In this document: positions 12,201 to 24,364 of the stretch, in pieces
Numbering within the stretch: the first letter of the stretch is position 1
How the letters are laid out: every line of letters begins with the position of its first letter
From: Populus alba
Taxonomy: Eukaryota > Streptophyta > Magnoliopsida > Malpighiales > Salicaceae
DNA length: 64,000 bases
Reading direction: 5' to 3'
NCBI RefSeq assembly: GCF_005239225.2
Contig: NC_133293.1
Span: forward strand, 19,498,333-19,562,332
Made by a program: the position numbers and the translations under genes
Notes under the pieces: model-generated
The model's input: only the letters and a program-made list of their open reading frames with translations
Database searches by the model: none
What the model was told of the DNA's origin: nothing

Positions 12201-14524
12201 TAATAAAATTTAAAAAATTAACATTTTGAACGCAATAGTGCTATCAGTACTGAAGCCGTCTCACACCAGCAACACATCATCTAGGCCAAGTACTGGTGGA
12301 GTTATGAACGCTGCGATTTTTATTTTAAAATGAAAAGTGGATATATTCGTCCCTAAACATTTGCATGATTCTCAATTGGGTCTTCAAACAAAATAAATTT
12401 TTAATTGGACCCCCATCCATCAATCACTACCCAATTAAATCACCATTATAATATGACAAGAAATCGCATCTCGAGACAGACATGTCATCGTTTTTTTTTT
12501 TTTTTCCTGAGTGTTTCTAAGGGCATAACGTTTTGTAAAAAAGGGTTAATTAATTAGATAATGTTCAATAGACAGGAAAGTTTTTTTAATTGGGAATTGT
12601 TTTAAATCGAGGACCTAATTTAGATTTGGGCAGTACTTGACGGGTCCTCTGTCCGAAAGTTATTAATATATTCAAAGAAAGTAATTTGAAGTTTCATGAC
12701 AGGGTAAGATGTAATTTTCAGTTTCGAAGGCTGCAGAACGTGGAGAGCAGCAGAAAACCATGCAACCTGCAGCCTTCGACATGCTTGACGAGGCCTGAGG
12801 TTCTGGAAAAGATAGAATCAATGCGGGGGCACGAGATAGCGTACATGCATGTGAAGAAATATACGTCCCGAAGTTATTTTCCAACTTTTGACAAGTTCGG
12901 CTCCACATCTTAATTATATTTATGGTGCTTAGCCATTTATTATAAGAGATTGTTTGGTTCTATCGGAGCTTCTGTTTTTTCTTTTTTATTATTAAAAAAA
13001 ATATTTGATTAGTTAAATAGTTTATTTTTTGCACCGACTTTCACACGTTATCGATATCCAAGCACAAATACCAGCCTTATGAGGGGATGTATGTTTTTAG
13101 AAACTAAAATAATCTATTTTATATTTATGAAGGTTTATTTTAAATACAAAAATATCTTTTAAAAACTATATTTAAAAAACTACAACTATTGATATTTTAT
13201 TAAATATATTTTTTTAAAAAATTATAACCACAAAACTACATAATATAAAATACATATTTAGGCTCCCAATTACCCTTTTGGCTTCTGTGTAAGAATGACA
13301 ATTTAATGCAAATCTGGTGGATGCCCAATCAATCTAAACAAATGAGTATTTTTTATACCTGATAGATAATAGTTAGGGTATGAATATTATCAAGCTAGAC
13401 CCGAAGCATAAACCTAAACCCGAAATATATATTTATATTATATAAATATATTTGTAGAATATTTAGATTTTTTTAATATGATATAATACACACACTTTGA
13501 ATATATATTGTAATGGAACACATATATATGAATAATATTTATTATTTTATCATTTAATAAACATATAAATATATATTTATATATATATGTATTATTTTAT
13601 TTTTTATTGAATTAATAAATAATTAATAAGTATTTGATGTCTGAAACTCAATAAATAATTTATTAATACCTAGATTTTTTACTCGAAAAAGAATAAGTAA
13701 AGTATAAAATTCAATCCGTGAGTATATATTGCCATTCCTAATGGTGCGTGTGTAGACAATTAATTACCTAAACATTTCAAGTAAAAATTTATGAAATCAT
13801 TTGCATGCAGGCCACACAAACACCAATTTATTAAAGTTCATTTATTTATTTCATATTTATTCTGCTACTGTACCACGTATTTCTTTTGAATAATCGTGAA
13901 TATATATTTTCTCTAATATTTTAATTAAACTAAATTTGCAAATAAAATAAAATTAAAGTGTTTGATTCAGTAGTCCAAACAATCACCAAATCCCCTAATT
14001 AATCGATATTTCAATGTAACAGCCGAGTCAACTCGTTATTTTCTGGCTCACCATAGAAATAGGTTTCTTCATCAACCAGATGCATCGGGTCGCAATTAAC
14101 TAGCTAGTTTCTCGGTCTAACCAGACAGGCGAAGTCAGATTCAGATAATAGCACTGCAGAGGAGGCGATAGAAGTTACCATACAATCTTACCTGTTTACT
14201 TGGAATACAACACTGCTTACGCAAACAGTAGATCAACACCCAACCTACTTCAATAAAACCCTAAATACAAACACCATCAACGAAACCCATTTTGCCACAT
14301 GTCAACTCTCACCAACCTCAATCACCCACGTGTCATGTCCCATTCCCCCGAAGAAAAGAAGACGTATAGGCAACAGATTAGGAGATTTAGGTCACCTTTC
14401 TCTCACCACCTCCCTCCTCTTCACACAGTGAAATGATCACACCACTAAAACATAATTAAACTTGTAAACTTAATTAACGCTGTAATTATCCACGCACTTT
14501 CCTTTTGCAATTCAATCAAATCAT
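12201..14524. other. Gene-poor, AT-rich intergenic region
   Basis: I see no gene here. The 13090-13260 segment ends with ACCACAAAACTACA-type sequence that may be a Harbinger-like remnant. The 13380-13720 segment is very AT-rich with TATA-type simple repeats. The final few hundred bases are the ABCG promoter region. Confidence 0.5.
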
Positions 14525-14532
14525 TATATATA
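14525..14532 (+). promoter_or_regulatory. TATA box of the ABCG gene
   Basis: TATATATA is followed about 30 bp later by a C-rich leader without upstream ATG clutter and then the ATG at 14793. It is the only good TATA in the right place. Confidence 0.55.
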
Positions 14533-14792
14533 GAAGAAATCACAAAACTCTAAAACAGGGACACATCTAAAAACAACCAGAACTTCTCTTTTTGCTCCTC
14601 CTTTCCTTCTAAAACCCCCAACCAAACACCACCGATCCACCGCCACTTCCATTAGAAACCACAACCACAATCACGTTTCCCCTGCTTCAACCGGCGTTAC
14701 CTCTAAACAGGAGGGCCGCATGCAATCTAACCGTTATCCTCACCCTCTCTAAAGATCATCTTTAAATTCACTTCTCTTGCTTCTGAATCAAA

Positions 14793-17081
14793 ATGTCCCG
14801 GGTTGTAGCAGAAAATTACTCGCCAAGTCGAGATTCTTTTACGGTACCGTTTTACACAATGGACTTCACTAATAATAACCACCTCCAGCCACCATTATCC
14901 GCCTCATCCGCCTCTTCGGCTTCGCCGACTCTGGGTCAGATGCTAAAACGCGTCGGAGATGTCAGCCGCGAAGCCACCGGAGATGGAAGCGACACCCCGG
15001 TGCACCAAGTCCTCGAGCTTGGAAGCACGAATCTTGAGGTTCCACGATCGATTCCATTCGTTCTCTCCTTCAACAAACTCACTTACAGCGTCAAAGTTCG
15101 CCGGAAATTTAAATTTCCAGCTATGCTCCCCAGCAGGAATAACCACCGCCTCGGCGCCGCCACTGATACCGATCCGGTCGGAGGCGAAAGCCTCTTCACC
15201 ACCACCAAGACTCTCCTGAATGATATCTCCGGCGAGGCACGTGATGGAGAGATTCTGGCTGTACTCGGCGCGAGTGGGTCCGGAAAATCGACACTCATTG
15301 ACGCGCTCGCGAATCGAATCGCGAAAGGAAGCTTGAAAGGCACGAAGACGCTAAACGGCGAGGTTTTGGGGTCTAGAATGTTGAAGGTGATATCAGCTTA
15401 CGTCATGCAAGACGATTTGCTATTTCCAATGCTAACAGTGGAAGAAACACTAATGTTCGCGGCGGAGTTTCGGTTGCCAAGGAGTTTGTCAAAATCGAAA
15501 AAGCGGCTGCGCGTGCAAGCACTGATTGAACAGTTAGGGCTTAAAAACGCAGCAAAAACCGTTATTGGTGATGAAGGCCATCGAGGTGTGAGTGGAGGAG
15601 AACGACGTCGTGTCTCAATTGGAATTGATATAATTCACGATCCAATTATCCTTTTTCTTGATGAGCCCACGTCCGGTTTGGATTCAACAAGTGCGTTTAT
15701 GGTGGTGAAAGTTTTGCAAAGGATAGCACAGAGCGGAAGTATTGTGATTATGTCAGTGCACCAGCCAAGTTATCGAATTCTTGGGTTGTTGGACCGGTTG
15801 ATATTTTTGTCGCGTGGACAAACCGTTTATAGTGGCTCACCGATGAATTTACCGGTTTACTTCTCGGACTTCGGGCATCCGATACCAGAGAATGAGAACC
15901 GGACGGAGTTTGCTTTGGATTTGATTAGAGAGCTTGAAGGGTCACCAGGAGGGACTAGGAGTTTGGTGGAGTTTAATAAATCATGGCAGGATCTGAAGCA
16001 TTCAAGAAAAGGAGGGAGTGAACCGGACCGGGGTGGGTTGTCACTTAAAGAAGCTATTAGTGCTTCCATTTCTAAAGGGAAGTTGGTGTCTGGTGCTACT
16101 AATAATGATGCTATAAGTCCAAATTCAATGGTGCCAACTTTTGCAAATCCAGTTTGGATAGAAATGGCAGTGTTGTCGAAAAGGTCGTTCTTAAATTCAC
16201 GAAGAATGCCGGAATTGTTCGGGATTCGATTGGGTGCTGTCATGGTTACTGGGTTTATTTTAGCTACAATGTTTTGGCAGCTTGATGATTCACCAAAAGG
16301 AGTGCAAGAGCGATTAGGGTTTATCGCTTTTGCCATGTCGACAACTTTCTACACCTGTGCTGACGCTCTTCCAGTTTTTCTTCAAGAAAGGTATATTTTC
16401 ATGAGAGAAACTGCGTATAATGCTTATAGAAGATCATCTTATGTGTTATCTCATGGGCTTGTTGTTTTACCATCGTTGATTTTCTTGTCGTTGGCATTTT
16501 CTGCGACGACGTTTTGGGCTGTTGGGCTAGATGGTGGTCTTTCAGGGTTCTTGTTTTACTTTTTGATAATATTTGCTGCATTTTGGGCTGGAAGTTCATT
16601 CGTGACATTTCTGTCTGGTGTGGTGCCTCATGTCATGCTTGGTTATACCATAGTTGTGGCCATTTTGGCATACTTCCTGCTTTTCAGTGGGTTCTTTATC
16701 AATCGTGATCGAATCCCTGACTACTGGATATGGTTTCACTACTTGTCACTGGTGAAATACCCGTACGAAGCTGTTTTGCTAAATGAATTTCAAGATCCAG
16801 CCAAGTGTTTTGTGAGGGGTGTTCAGATTTTCGACCAAAGTCCACTTGGGGAAGTATCCACATCGCTGAAACTTCAACTGCTGGAATCAATGAGCAATAC
16901 ACTGGGAACGAAGATCACTAGCTCCACATGCTTGACTACTGGGGCCGACATATTGCAGCAACAAGGGATTACAGATTTGAGCAAGTGGAATTGCCTGTGG
17001 GTCACTGTGGCGTGGGGGTTCCTGTTTAGGATTCTCTTTTACATATCTTTGTTGTTTGGAAGCAAGAACAAGCGAAGGTGA
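14793..17081 (+). CDS. ABCG half-size transporter, ABCG6/ABCG20-like clade
   Basis: White-brown-complex transporter of 762 residues encoded by one exon. The N-terminus ([10 protein letters not shown], then the conserved [13 protein letters not shown] and [14 protein letters not shown]) places it by memory in the Arabidopsis ABCG1/2/6/16/20 clade, which exports suberin or pollen-wall precursors at the plasma membrane. Nucleotide-binding domain: Walker [10 protein letters not shown] at 159-167, Q-loop Gln206, signature VSGGERRR from 256, Walker B ILFLDE ending at 280-281, and His313 of the H-loop; all catalytic residues are intact. Six membrane segments follow from about 478 to the C-terminus (for example [20 protein letters not shown]), with the family's extracellular loop before the last. 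Half-size ABCGs act as dimers. A TATA box lies at 14525. A truncated duplicate of the membrane domain lies 2.4 kb downstream. Confidence 0.92.
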   Translation: MSRVVAENYSPSRDSFTVPFYTMDFTNNNHLQPPLSASSASSASPTLGQMLKRVGDVSREATGDGSDTPVHQVLELGSTNLEVPRSIPFVLSFNKLTYSVKVRRKFKFPAMLPSRNNHRLGAATDTDPVGGESLFTTTKTLLNDISGEARDGEILAVLGASGSGKSTLIDALANRIAKGSLKGTKTLNGEVLGSRMLKVISAYVMQDDLLFPMLTVEETLMFAAEFRLPRSLSKSKKRLRVQALIEQLGLKNAAKTVIGDEGHRGVSGGERRRVSIGIDIIHDPIILFLDEPTSGLDSTSAFMVVKVLQRIAQSGSIVIMSVHQPSYRILGLLDRLIFLSRGQTVYSGSPMNLPVYFSDFGHPIPENENRTEFALDLIRELEGSPGGTRSLVEFNKSWQDLKHSRKGGSEPDRGGLSLKEAISASISKGKLVSGATNNDAISPNSMVPTFANPVWIEMAVLSKRSFLNSRRMPELFGIRLGAVMVTGFILATMFWQLDDSPKGVQERLGFIAFAMSTTFYTCADALPVFLQERYIFMRETAYNAYRRSSYVLSHGLVVLPSLIFLSLAFSATTFWAVGLDGGLSGFLFYFLIIFAAFWAGSSFVTFLSGVVPHVMLGYTIVVAILAYFLLFSGFFINRDRIPDYWIWFHYLSLVKYPYEAVLLNEFQDPAKCFVRGVQIFDQSPLGEVSTSLKLQLLESMSNTLGTKITSSTCLTTGADILQQQGITDLSKWNCLWVTVAWGFLFRILFYISLLFGSKNKRR

Positions 17082-19440
17082 TGAGGCCCGAGGGGAGTGT
17101 TTAGATGGTGGGTACAAGGGTCGTGTTTGGCGGGAGGATCATATTTATGTGGTTTTTTTTTTTGTTTGTTTCCTGAATTTGTACTGTTTGAATTACTTGA
17201 CCGTTGGAGCCTTCTGGTGTAAAACTGCTACATATAATAGTTCAATTATGCTCATTTAGATTAAAAAAAAACACTACTCTTATATTCAATTCATTAATTC
17301 AGTTTTCATAATCTAGGGGGGAATGGCTGTTGCTTTCCACAAGTCTTTTGTGATCGTTAAATATTATTATATATATTTTAGTTAGTGCTGGTAAGGTAGT
17401 GTTAGGAGGAGAGACAACCTAACTAGCAGTACACGTGTGCGTGTGATTGTTAAAGACTTGAGAATCCAATTCTTAAGTTTTGTATTTAATTTCATCAGGC
17501 AAGGATTAGTGATATATGGTATGAACTTGTTCCCCGAGCCATAGCTGTGAAGGTTCAAATTAAGGGGCTTGCTTAAAGAAATACATATAAAAGAGGGTGT
17601 GGATTTATATTAGTGTAATAGCTTGAGATTTAATTAAAACTAATTAAGTTGCCTTAAAGTAGGTTTTATCATTTCCTTAATTACATTAGATATATTACAC
17701 AAACTCCTTTCTTTTTAATTTCATCTTTTAACTTGAGAACGTGTTTATGATCAACATCCCAACATCTACTTAGACTATTATGTATATTATTAGAAAAGAT
17801 CAGATTATCTCAGATCAAGTCGTTCATTTCAGATGGGATGTTTGATGTGTCATAGTTATATGCCTATTCACATGGATGAAGCCTGAAGGTTTTCAGGGCG
17901 GCCGGTTACCTAAGAAACCGAGTTGCTTGCCAGTTTGACTGTAATCATGGGACGATAAACATGATTCTCCCGAGCCCTTTTTCTAGGTTGGTGGCCTAGC
18001 TAATCCTCCGCTTTTGACACAAAATAATCATGGGACCCAAACAATCGCAGGAAATTCGGGGACTACAAGTTTGCCTCTCTGTGTTATTTGTATGAACAGT
18101 AGAAAATCATTTGCTGCCACTTCAGTTTCCTCTTCCATTCATCTATATTTTTTCCCAGGGTTAGTTGTGTATAAAGTAATTTTAATCATGTTTTCAGCAA
18201 CAAATAAGGTAGTATACCCAACAAAGGAATATTGAAAGCTTTCACAAGGCCGACTCGTCAAGAGGAGTGCCTTGGCATTATGGGTAAGGTACCGATAAAC
18301 CATAAACAGTACCCCTCTGAAAGAATATATATATATATATGGTTGCCAATTGGTGCTGAACTTCACTATGAATCTATAATCCTATAGAAGCACACGCACA
18401 CAACAATTTCTTTTCGTAAAATAATTTAAAGATAAGAAAATTATCTACAAACAAATAAATCATATCAAAATACAACTAATATGAAAGTAATATCTTGTAG
18501 CATGTATTGTAAATCCCTATTAGAAAAATTAAATGATGGGTTATAGATGAGAAAATATTAATTGTCATATACACGCAGATAATTATCTGGCACCTATATA
18601 AGCAAGGTCCTGCCACCATGCATGCCACGTACAATTTATATTATTCAACAAGAGTAATTAAAGTTTCGAGCTTCGATAATAAGTTAGTGCAAGAGCATGC
18701 TGGCGCCGGGTTCTCTTTACTCTCATTTCCCATGTATAAGATTTCAAAAACCTCTCAAAATAAACCAATAAAAGAGAGAGAGTATTTTCTGATCTCAAAC
18801 TTGATGTTCCAAGCCCAAAAAATAAGAATATTAAGAAGAGTGGGCTCGGGCGTCGTAGCCCGAGCCCAACTTACTACAGCACATGGGGTCTTTTAACATT
18901 TTATACACTTTTGCCATTCATAAAAAATAATTAACCAAGGAGACTTGAAAATTAGAAGAGCTAGAATGGTCTCCTTTGCTTAAATCAACCTTAAAAAAAA
19001 ATGATCTCACGCTGTCGACATAAGCATTAGATGTCCATAAATTAATATCTATGATATGCCACTTAGAAACTAAGCCGAAACACACATCTCGTAGCTTTCA
19101 GCCAGCTGTTATTAAGGAACATGGAAGCTTTCTTGACCACCATAGCAAAATTCTTGACACTCCATTTTCACGTTTCTGGTCACGGCAGGAAGTTGTAGTG
19201 GTTGGGAGAGAAAGCTCTTTTGCCCCGTTCATCAAATAAATACATGCATTTATTTTTTTAGAGTATTTTAATTGCACAAAGAAGAGGGAAAGGCACACTC
19301 CCTTGCACGTTCAAAGAGCCCGTGAGCATGATATTCCCTTTTGGTTGGCAAACGAACATACATGTATGTTAGAGGATCCTTCTGCACAGCTTGGAGACCA
19401 CAAGTGCAATAAATTAGCCCATTACTCGAATTCTAACAAC
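17082..19440. other. ABCG 3' UTR and gene-poor region
   Basis: The first ~200 bp is the likely 3' UTR. The rest has no recognisable gene. The one structured item is a GC-rich hairpin at 18841-18868. Confidence 0.5.
18841..18868. repeat. Perfect GC-rich hairpin
   Basis: TGGGCTCGGGC and GCCCGAGCCCA pair over 11 bp around the six-base loop GTCGTA. The stem is about 80% GC within AT-rich surroundings. There is no T run after it and no gene beside it. Confidence 0.6.
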
Positions 19441-19446
19441 CAGACT

Positions 19447-19740
19447 TGGTAGGGTTCATCTCTTTTGGCATGGCGACTGCTTTCTTCCTCTGTGGTGATG
19501 CACTTCCGGTGTTCCTCCAAGAAAGGAATATTTTCATGAGAGAAACTGCTCATAACACATACAGAAGATCATCGTATGTGATAGCTCACGCGCTTGTTTC
19601 ACTACCGTCATTCGCGCTCTCTGTGACCACATTTTGGGCTGTTGGGCTTGATAGAGGTCTTCCAGGATTCTTGTTTTACTTTTTGATGAACTCTGCTACG
19701 TTTTGGGCTGGAAGGTCTGTCGTGACATTTATATCCGGGT
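19447..19740 (+). pseudogene. ABCG transporter fragment (membrane-domain duplicate)
   Basis: About 98 residues matching residues 508-610 of the intact ABCG gene upstream, including [23 protein letters not shown] and TTFWAVGLD. It has no ATP-binding domain and no C-terminus, and carries an in-frame loss of about five residues after VSLPS. The frame is still open from GFISFGMA to VVTFISG, then runs into unrelated AT-rich sequence. Codon differences are many, so the copy is not very recent. It is most likely a partial tandem duplication of the 14793 gene or a sister gene. Function is unlikely. Confidence 0.88.
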
Positions 19741-19799
19741 TCAAGTCATTTTTCATTTTTCATGACCTCTGCTGTGTTTTGATCGATATATAATATATT

Positions 19800-19875
19800 A
19801 AATAATTATTTTAATTTAATAATTTAAATTATTAAATGAGATTCAAAATAGTTTTATATTATTCTCTAATACTAA
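19800..19875. repeat. Possible TRIM LTR remnant
   Basis: The stretch AATAATTTAAATTATTAAAT followed by TTTATATTATTCTCTAATA resembles the LTR of the TRIM at 11018. It begins about 60 bp after the ABCG fragment breaks off. Similarity is by eye only. Confidence 0.35.
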
Positions 19876-20451
19876 TACTTATAAAAGTTAAATTATGTTT
19901 TTTGGGCACCTATATTATAAATTGTTATTGTATTCAATTAATTATTCCTATATTATTAATTAGGTACTAATATATTTGCAAGTTCTTATCATTTAAATAC
20001 TCCCCCCCACACAAATATATAAGCAAGTGTCTGCCGACGTGCATACTATTACGCCATGCATCTACATATTCAAAATTAACACGAGCCTGGAGATAATTAA
20101 GCAATATTCAGCTCGATCCTAATATTTGATTTTTTTCAATATTCCTCACAATATTAGAAAATCTTATCTGATATAATCAAATAAGAAAATTGTCAGTTAT
20201 TCAGCATGAATTGATTCTGGGCTTCAACAATGATTGGAATTTTCTAGGTTTCAACAATGAATGGAGGTGTGATCCACGACAATAGCGCAACGGAGGCAAC
20301 GCTCAAGGACCCCATTAGCAATCGACCGTGATGAGCACCCCCTAAAAATATTAACATGATTACATATGGGCCTAAGGCCCATATATGTGAGTGGAAAATT
20401 GGGCCTTCAATTGGACGTTATACGTTCTGCTTTCAATGCTCCTTGTTTGAG

Positions 20452-20462
20452 CGATGTGGGAT
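20452..20462 (-). promoter_or_regulatory. Orphan snRNA-type upstream sequence element
   Basis: CGATGTGGGAT is an exact reverse complement of the plant snRNA element RTCCCACATCG and is identical to the one serving U2 at 21027. A weak TATA-like GTATAA lies about 30 bp downstream on the minus strand (20417-20422). A near-palindrome of GGGCC type follows at 20362-20388. I could not match the sequence downstream (20200-20395, minus) to U1, U2, U4, U5, U6 or U3. Confidence 0.5.
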
Positions 20463-20753
20463 TCGTACCCCCATTGTTCATTGGTTCTCTTTCTTGTCTC
20501 TACTCTTGCTGTTCTTCCGAGTTTGGTTTGTTGTTTTTATCATTATATAATACTTGATTTCTCCGATATTCTGGAACCGAATTAGAATGCGATTATATTG
20601 GAGTTTCAGTCTAGCTTTCAGTTGCTCCTCCTATTGCGATCGCTTCACACTGGTTTCATTTCTTGTCTTTTGGAGTTCCACAACCAAGGTGGCCAATGTT
20701 ACTTTCTACCTACCTTTATATCGTTTGGACATTTGCTTTAACAATTGCAACCC

Positions 20754-20767
20754 TTCAACTTGATTTG
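20754..20767 (-). terminator. snRNA 3' box of U2
   Basis: On the minus strand this reads CAAATCAAGTTGAA. It fits the plant Pol II snRNA 3'-end signal CA(N)3-10AGTNNAA and lies directly at the end of the U2 gene. Confidence 0.75.
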
Positions 20768-20962
20768 GAGGGTGCGCCTGGCCCTTGCAGTAGTGCAACG
20801 CATGGGCGACGCGTGAAGATCCCAGTAGCAAGCTACTGCGGTGGATCCTCCCCTTTAAAAAATTAATTTAATATCGTGTGGACCTATGGCCCACGTATCA
20901 GATATTAAACTGATAAGAACAGATACTACACTTGATCTTAGCCAAAAGGCCGAGAAAGGTAT
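20768..20962 (-). ncRNA. U2: U2 spliceosomal snRNA
   Basis: U2 snRNA, which pairs with the intron branch site and forms the U2/U6 helix. On the minus strand it begins ATACCTTTCTCGGCCTTTTG, the invariant plant U2 5' end. The branch-site recognition element GTAGTA is at 20924-20929 and the Sm site AATTTTTTA at 20856-20864, followed by the 3' stem-loops. Length is about 195 nt, as in Arabidopsis; the 3' end is set from the 3' box and is approximate. The upstream element (21027-21037) and TATA box (20987-20994) are about four helical turns apart, the spacing of RNA polymerase II snRNA genes in plants. All parts look functional. Confidence 0.95.
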
Positions 20963-20986
20963 GCTTTGTATAGTCGCTTCAATTGC

Positions 20987-20994
20987 TTTTTATA
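20987..20994 (-). promoter_or_regulatory. TATA box of U2 snRNA gene
   Basis: TATAAAAA on the minus strand, 25-32 bp upstream of the U2 5' end. Confidence 0.85.
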
Positions 20995-21026
20995 GATGCA
21001 GCTCTCAACATTATCTTCTGCTTTGT

Positions 21027-21037
21027 CGATGTGGGAT
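21027..21037 (-). promoter_or_regulatory. USE of U2 snRNA gene
   Basis: ATCCCACATCG on the minus strand, an exact match to the plant snRNA upstream sequence element RTCCCACATCG. About 32 bp separate it from the TATA box, the Pol II arrangement. Confidence 0.9.
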
Positions 21038-21506
21038 ATAAGCACCTCACCTCTTTTTCTGCTGCATGTGTTCGTATAAAAAAATAATACAATTGCACGA
21101 GAGATGTGATCTGGCTTCGGTTTTTATCACTTTGATAGATTGCTTTTAAGCCCAGAAAAATTAAAATATATAGGACCTCGTAAATTATTATAAAAAAAAT
21201 AAAAAGGTTTGGGAAAAATTATCGAGGATGTCTAATTTTTTTTTTTTTTTTTCATTTTGTCCTTCTCTAAAACAAAATAGAAGAAGATTGCAATTAGAGA
21301 TACTATGATATTTTCAAATGAATACGTTTGTTATTTTCAAATTCATAAGGGTCAAAGAAGTAATTTTGCATTTTTTAACAAGAGGATTGCTAAAATAACA
21401 TTTTTGGCAAATAAAAAAGAACTTGGGTTCGAAGGTTTTGGAGTCAATTCCTACTTTAATAAACAGTTGAATTGCATAGCTATCTTCGGAAACCAAAAAA
21501 ACAAAA

Positions 21507-21508
<2 letters not shown>

Positions 21509-21556
<48 letters not shown>
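21509..21556. repeat. (TA)24 microsatellite
   Basis: A perfect run of 48 alternating T and A. Confidence 0.95.
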
Positions 21557-21559
<3 letters not shown>

Positions 21560-23767
21560 GACTAAGGGTATTTTGATCTTTTATCATGTAAAACTTTAAG
21601 AGAAAAAGTTGTTAGTGTGTGATGAACGCGTCAATAAATGGACTAAATCACATTATTAAGGTAACATGTGTGGCAGTATCTGGTAATGAAACATGGCCTT
21701 CAATTATGATGTTAGAAGTGCGATGATATCCTTTTTCTGGTTATGCAACAGTTGTATGAGATGAGGTAGTGGTTGGGCTCCAGCTATCTTTTTTTTTCTC
21801 TTTGCTAAATTCTAACGGTGTCCTCTCATTTACAATGATACGATGAAAACTACATTGAAAGATTTATTGCAAATTTTAATTTAAGCAATTACAGGATCAA
21901 AGATAAAAAAAAACTCGAAGACATATTCAATGGATTTATTCAAAATATTTAAATCGGTGTAAATTAACATCAAAAGGTGAATATTAAACCTCGGCCAATT
22001 TAATTCATGCATGCACATCCTTTACTAAGCTTATTTAAATTTAAAATCACAGGCTTTATTGAGGGTGGCATGCGCATTACTGAAGAAAGTTAACCAACTG
22101 AGTGGACAAGAATTATTTTCAATCGAGGATTTTAGTTTTCCTAATCTATCATGGTCATCAAGTAAAGTTTTAATTTATAATTGTTATTTTTATTATTTTG
22201 AGCTTTATTTAAGGTACTCTAAGCTATATCTTATTACTTCTTGATGATAATCTATTATGTCCACTATAGTTTATTTTTTCAGATAACATTTCAAAGATAT
22301 ATTTTAAAAAGTTATATAAAACAGTATTGTTGTATGTAGTACATGTTGTGAGAGATTTATCTTGTTTTTTTTTTTTTAAAGAAAATTATATGAAATTTAG
22401 CTTTTATTATTTTGATTATTTTTTACCAATTGATTTTGTTTCCGAGTTCATCCCTAGCATTTTAATTGTTTTATTTTAAATTTGATCTCTTTTGATTTTT
22501 TTTCACATCAGTTTCATCCCTAATCACTTAGTTTAATTTAATTATATATCAAATTTATTTTTTTATTTTTTTAATTTCTTTCCTTTTAATGGTTGAATTT
22601 TGTTTTCCATTTTGTCCCTGGCATTTGATTTTGAATTTATTTCCATGTTGAATTTTTTTTCCATTCTCTTCATTGTTATTTATTTTGTTTTGAATTTTTT
22701 ATTTATTTATATTTTTTTCAATTTCATCCCTAATTATTTTTTTATTAGATATCTTGCTTCATTTTCTTTTGTTTGCCTTTTATGGTACTAGTCATGGTTT
22801 TTATGACTAGAGTAACGAATTTCAAAGGTTGACTTTGATTTTTTAAGTTCTTTTATAATATTAATTTATTTTTAATTTTATTATTTAATATTTTATTTAA
22901 AAAAAAATTAATCTCCTTGATTTTTTTTTTTTGATTTTTTTAAAAGATGCTTCAATGGGGTTATTCTATTCTACATTTTAGAAGAAAGAAGCTTGAATTA
23001 AAATACTTAAGAGCATGACGGTGTTACCACGTTAGACCAATAAATACAGTAAGCAGATGAAATTATGTAAAAAATTCATATCATTAGGCAGGGATCACTA
23101 AAAGTTTATCTATATATCTGACATTTATTGGCCTAATCTATGAATAACATGGTATACCAAGTTTATCTGACAATTTATCTTTTACATATAACTTCTGAAA
23201 TGATATAGCTCATAAATATTGTTCAATAACAAATTTCTTCCACTGTTTCAAACTCTAAGATCATCCATATTATTGATGTAGATGCCAACTATAGCTCGAC
23301 ACCTTGCTTAATATACCCATCTCGACAGATGAAATAATGTTTTCTCACTCACATGACAATGAGAGTCCATGATAGTTAAATGGAAGAAAACTACCCCAAG
23401 AGTACCTAATAATTCCCCCACTCACTCTGCTATGACCGGGTTAGAAATTTATCATGGGCCCAAATCCTATCTGTAGTTTAAATCTAAAACAGGGCCGATA
23501 TTAGCCCAATATCAATCACATTGAACTTTTTAGCAAGTCCATTTAAATACATTTGGGAGAGTGGTAGGCCCATTCACATGAAAGAATTTTACAATGACAA
23601 AACTACCCATTAATAAAATAAACGAAGCTCTCACTGTGCCAATCGCTAACTAACAACTCCCGCCACAAAAAAGAAGAAGGAAAAAACTGACAGGCGGAGA
23701 GTTTTTGTGCCTTATCCAAACAAAATAACACGCACTAAAAGAGAACAACTTCACCAGAAATTTAACA
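21557..23767. other. Intergenic, no gene seen
   Basis: Apart from the T-rich repeat at 22376-22960, this holds no recognisable gene or RNA. The last few dozen bases before 23768 are the leader of the plastid protein gene. Confidence 0.5.
22376..22960. repeat. T-rich degenerate repeat with TTCATCCCTA motif
   Basis: The strand is strongly T-biased and repeats variants of GTTTCATCCCTAA / ATTTTGTCCCTGGCATTTG about every 50-70 bp (near 22450, 22510, 22610 and 22725). It resembles dispersed repeat sequence common in poplar, probably a retroelement remnant. I see no coding potential. Confidence 0.4.
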
Positions 23768-24364
23768 ATGGCTACACTACCATCTTCACCCTCTCTGCAA
23801 CTCTCAACAACTGCAGCAGCGACTCATTTCCCTTCCCCACGCGCCGCATTCCCGATCAGATCCCACGTGCCCAAACACTCCTTCACCACCCGTGCGACCA
23901 CAGATGACAACAAACCAGACACAACCCAAGAACCCGATTCCAAAACCGGGTCCGAATCTGATGATCCATTCGAGAGCCGCCTGTCCCAGGTTCGACTCCG
24001 ATACCGAAGCGGGACCGGCAAGAAAGCAGAGCTCCGGAAAGCTAAGAAAGGGAAATCCTCATCCGGGTCTGGGTCACGAATGTACCTTCCTCCAGTTCCT
24101 TTAAAAGAATCGGTTTCTGGGGGGTTAAAAGTGGAACTCGGGTTTAGCCCGTACAGTGAACGGGTAAACGGGAGGATCGCGATTCTTGGGTTATCAGCTT
24201 TGTTATTAGTGGAGCTTGCAACGGGTAAAAGTGTAATTAACTATCACACACCAGCAATTGTGTTGATTCAAGTTTATTTTGTAACCGCGGTTACTGCTAT
24301 GTATGTCAAGTACGAGAAAGAGAAAGTTAGCATCTGGCCTGAATCCGCCCCTAGTAAGGATTGA
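23768..24364 (+). CDS. Chloroplast LHC-like membrane protein
   Basis: Single-exon protein of 198 residues. The first ~45 residues are Ser/Thr/Ala-rich without acids, typical of a chloroplast transit peptide. A hydrophilic, charged stretch follows to about 105. Then comes PYSERVNGRIAILGLSALLL: the ERxNGRxA signature (131-137) at the start of a transmembrane helix is the chlorophyll-binding motif of the LHC/ELIP/one-helix superfamily. A second hydrophobic segment lies at about 161-180 (TPAIVLIQVYFVTAVTAMYV). It is expected in the thylakoid and may bind or store chlorophyll or help photosystem assembly. The ATG at 23768 starts the transit peptide; an overlapping ATG at 23707 is in another frame. 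I cannot name the orthologue. Confidence 0.85.
   Translation: MATLPSSPSLQLSTTAAATHFPSPRAAFPIRSHVPKHSFTTRATTDDNKPDTTQEPDSKTGSESDDPFESRLSQVRLRYRSGTGKKAELRKAKKGKSSSGSGSRMYLPPVPLKESVSGGLKVELGFSPYSERVNGRIAILGLSALLLVELATGKSVINYHTPAIVLIQVYFVTAVTAMYVKYEKEKVSIWPESAPSKD

Noticed and set aside
15857..16336. 159-codon minus-strand ORF
   Set aside because: Antisense shadow of the intact ABCG gene.
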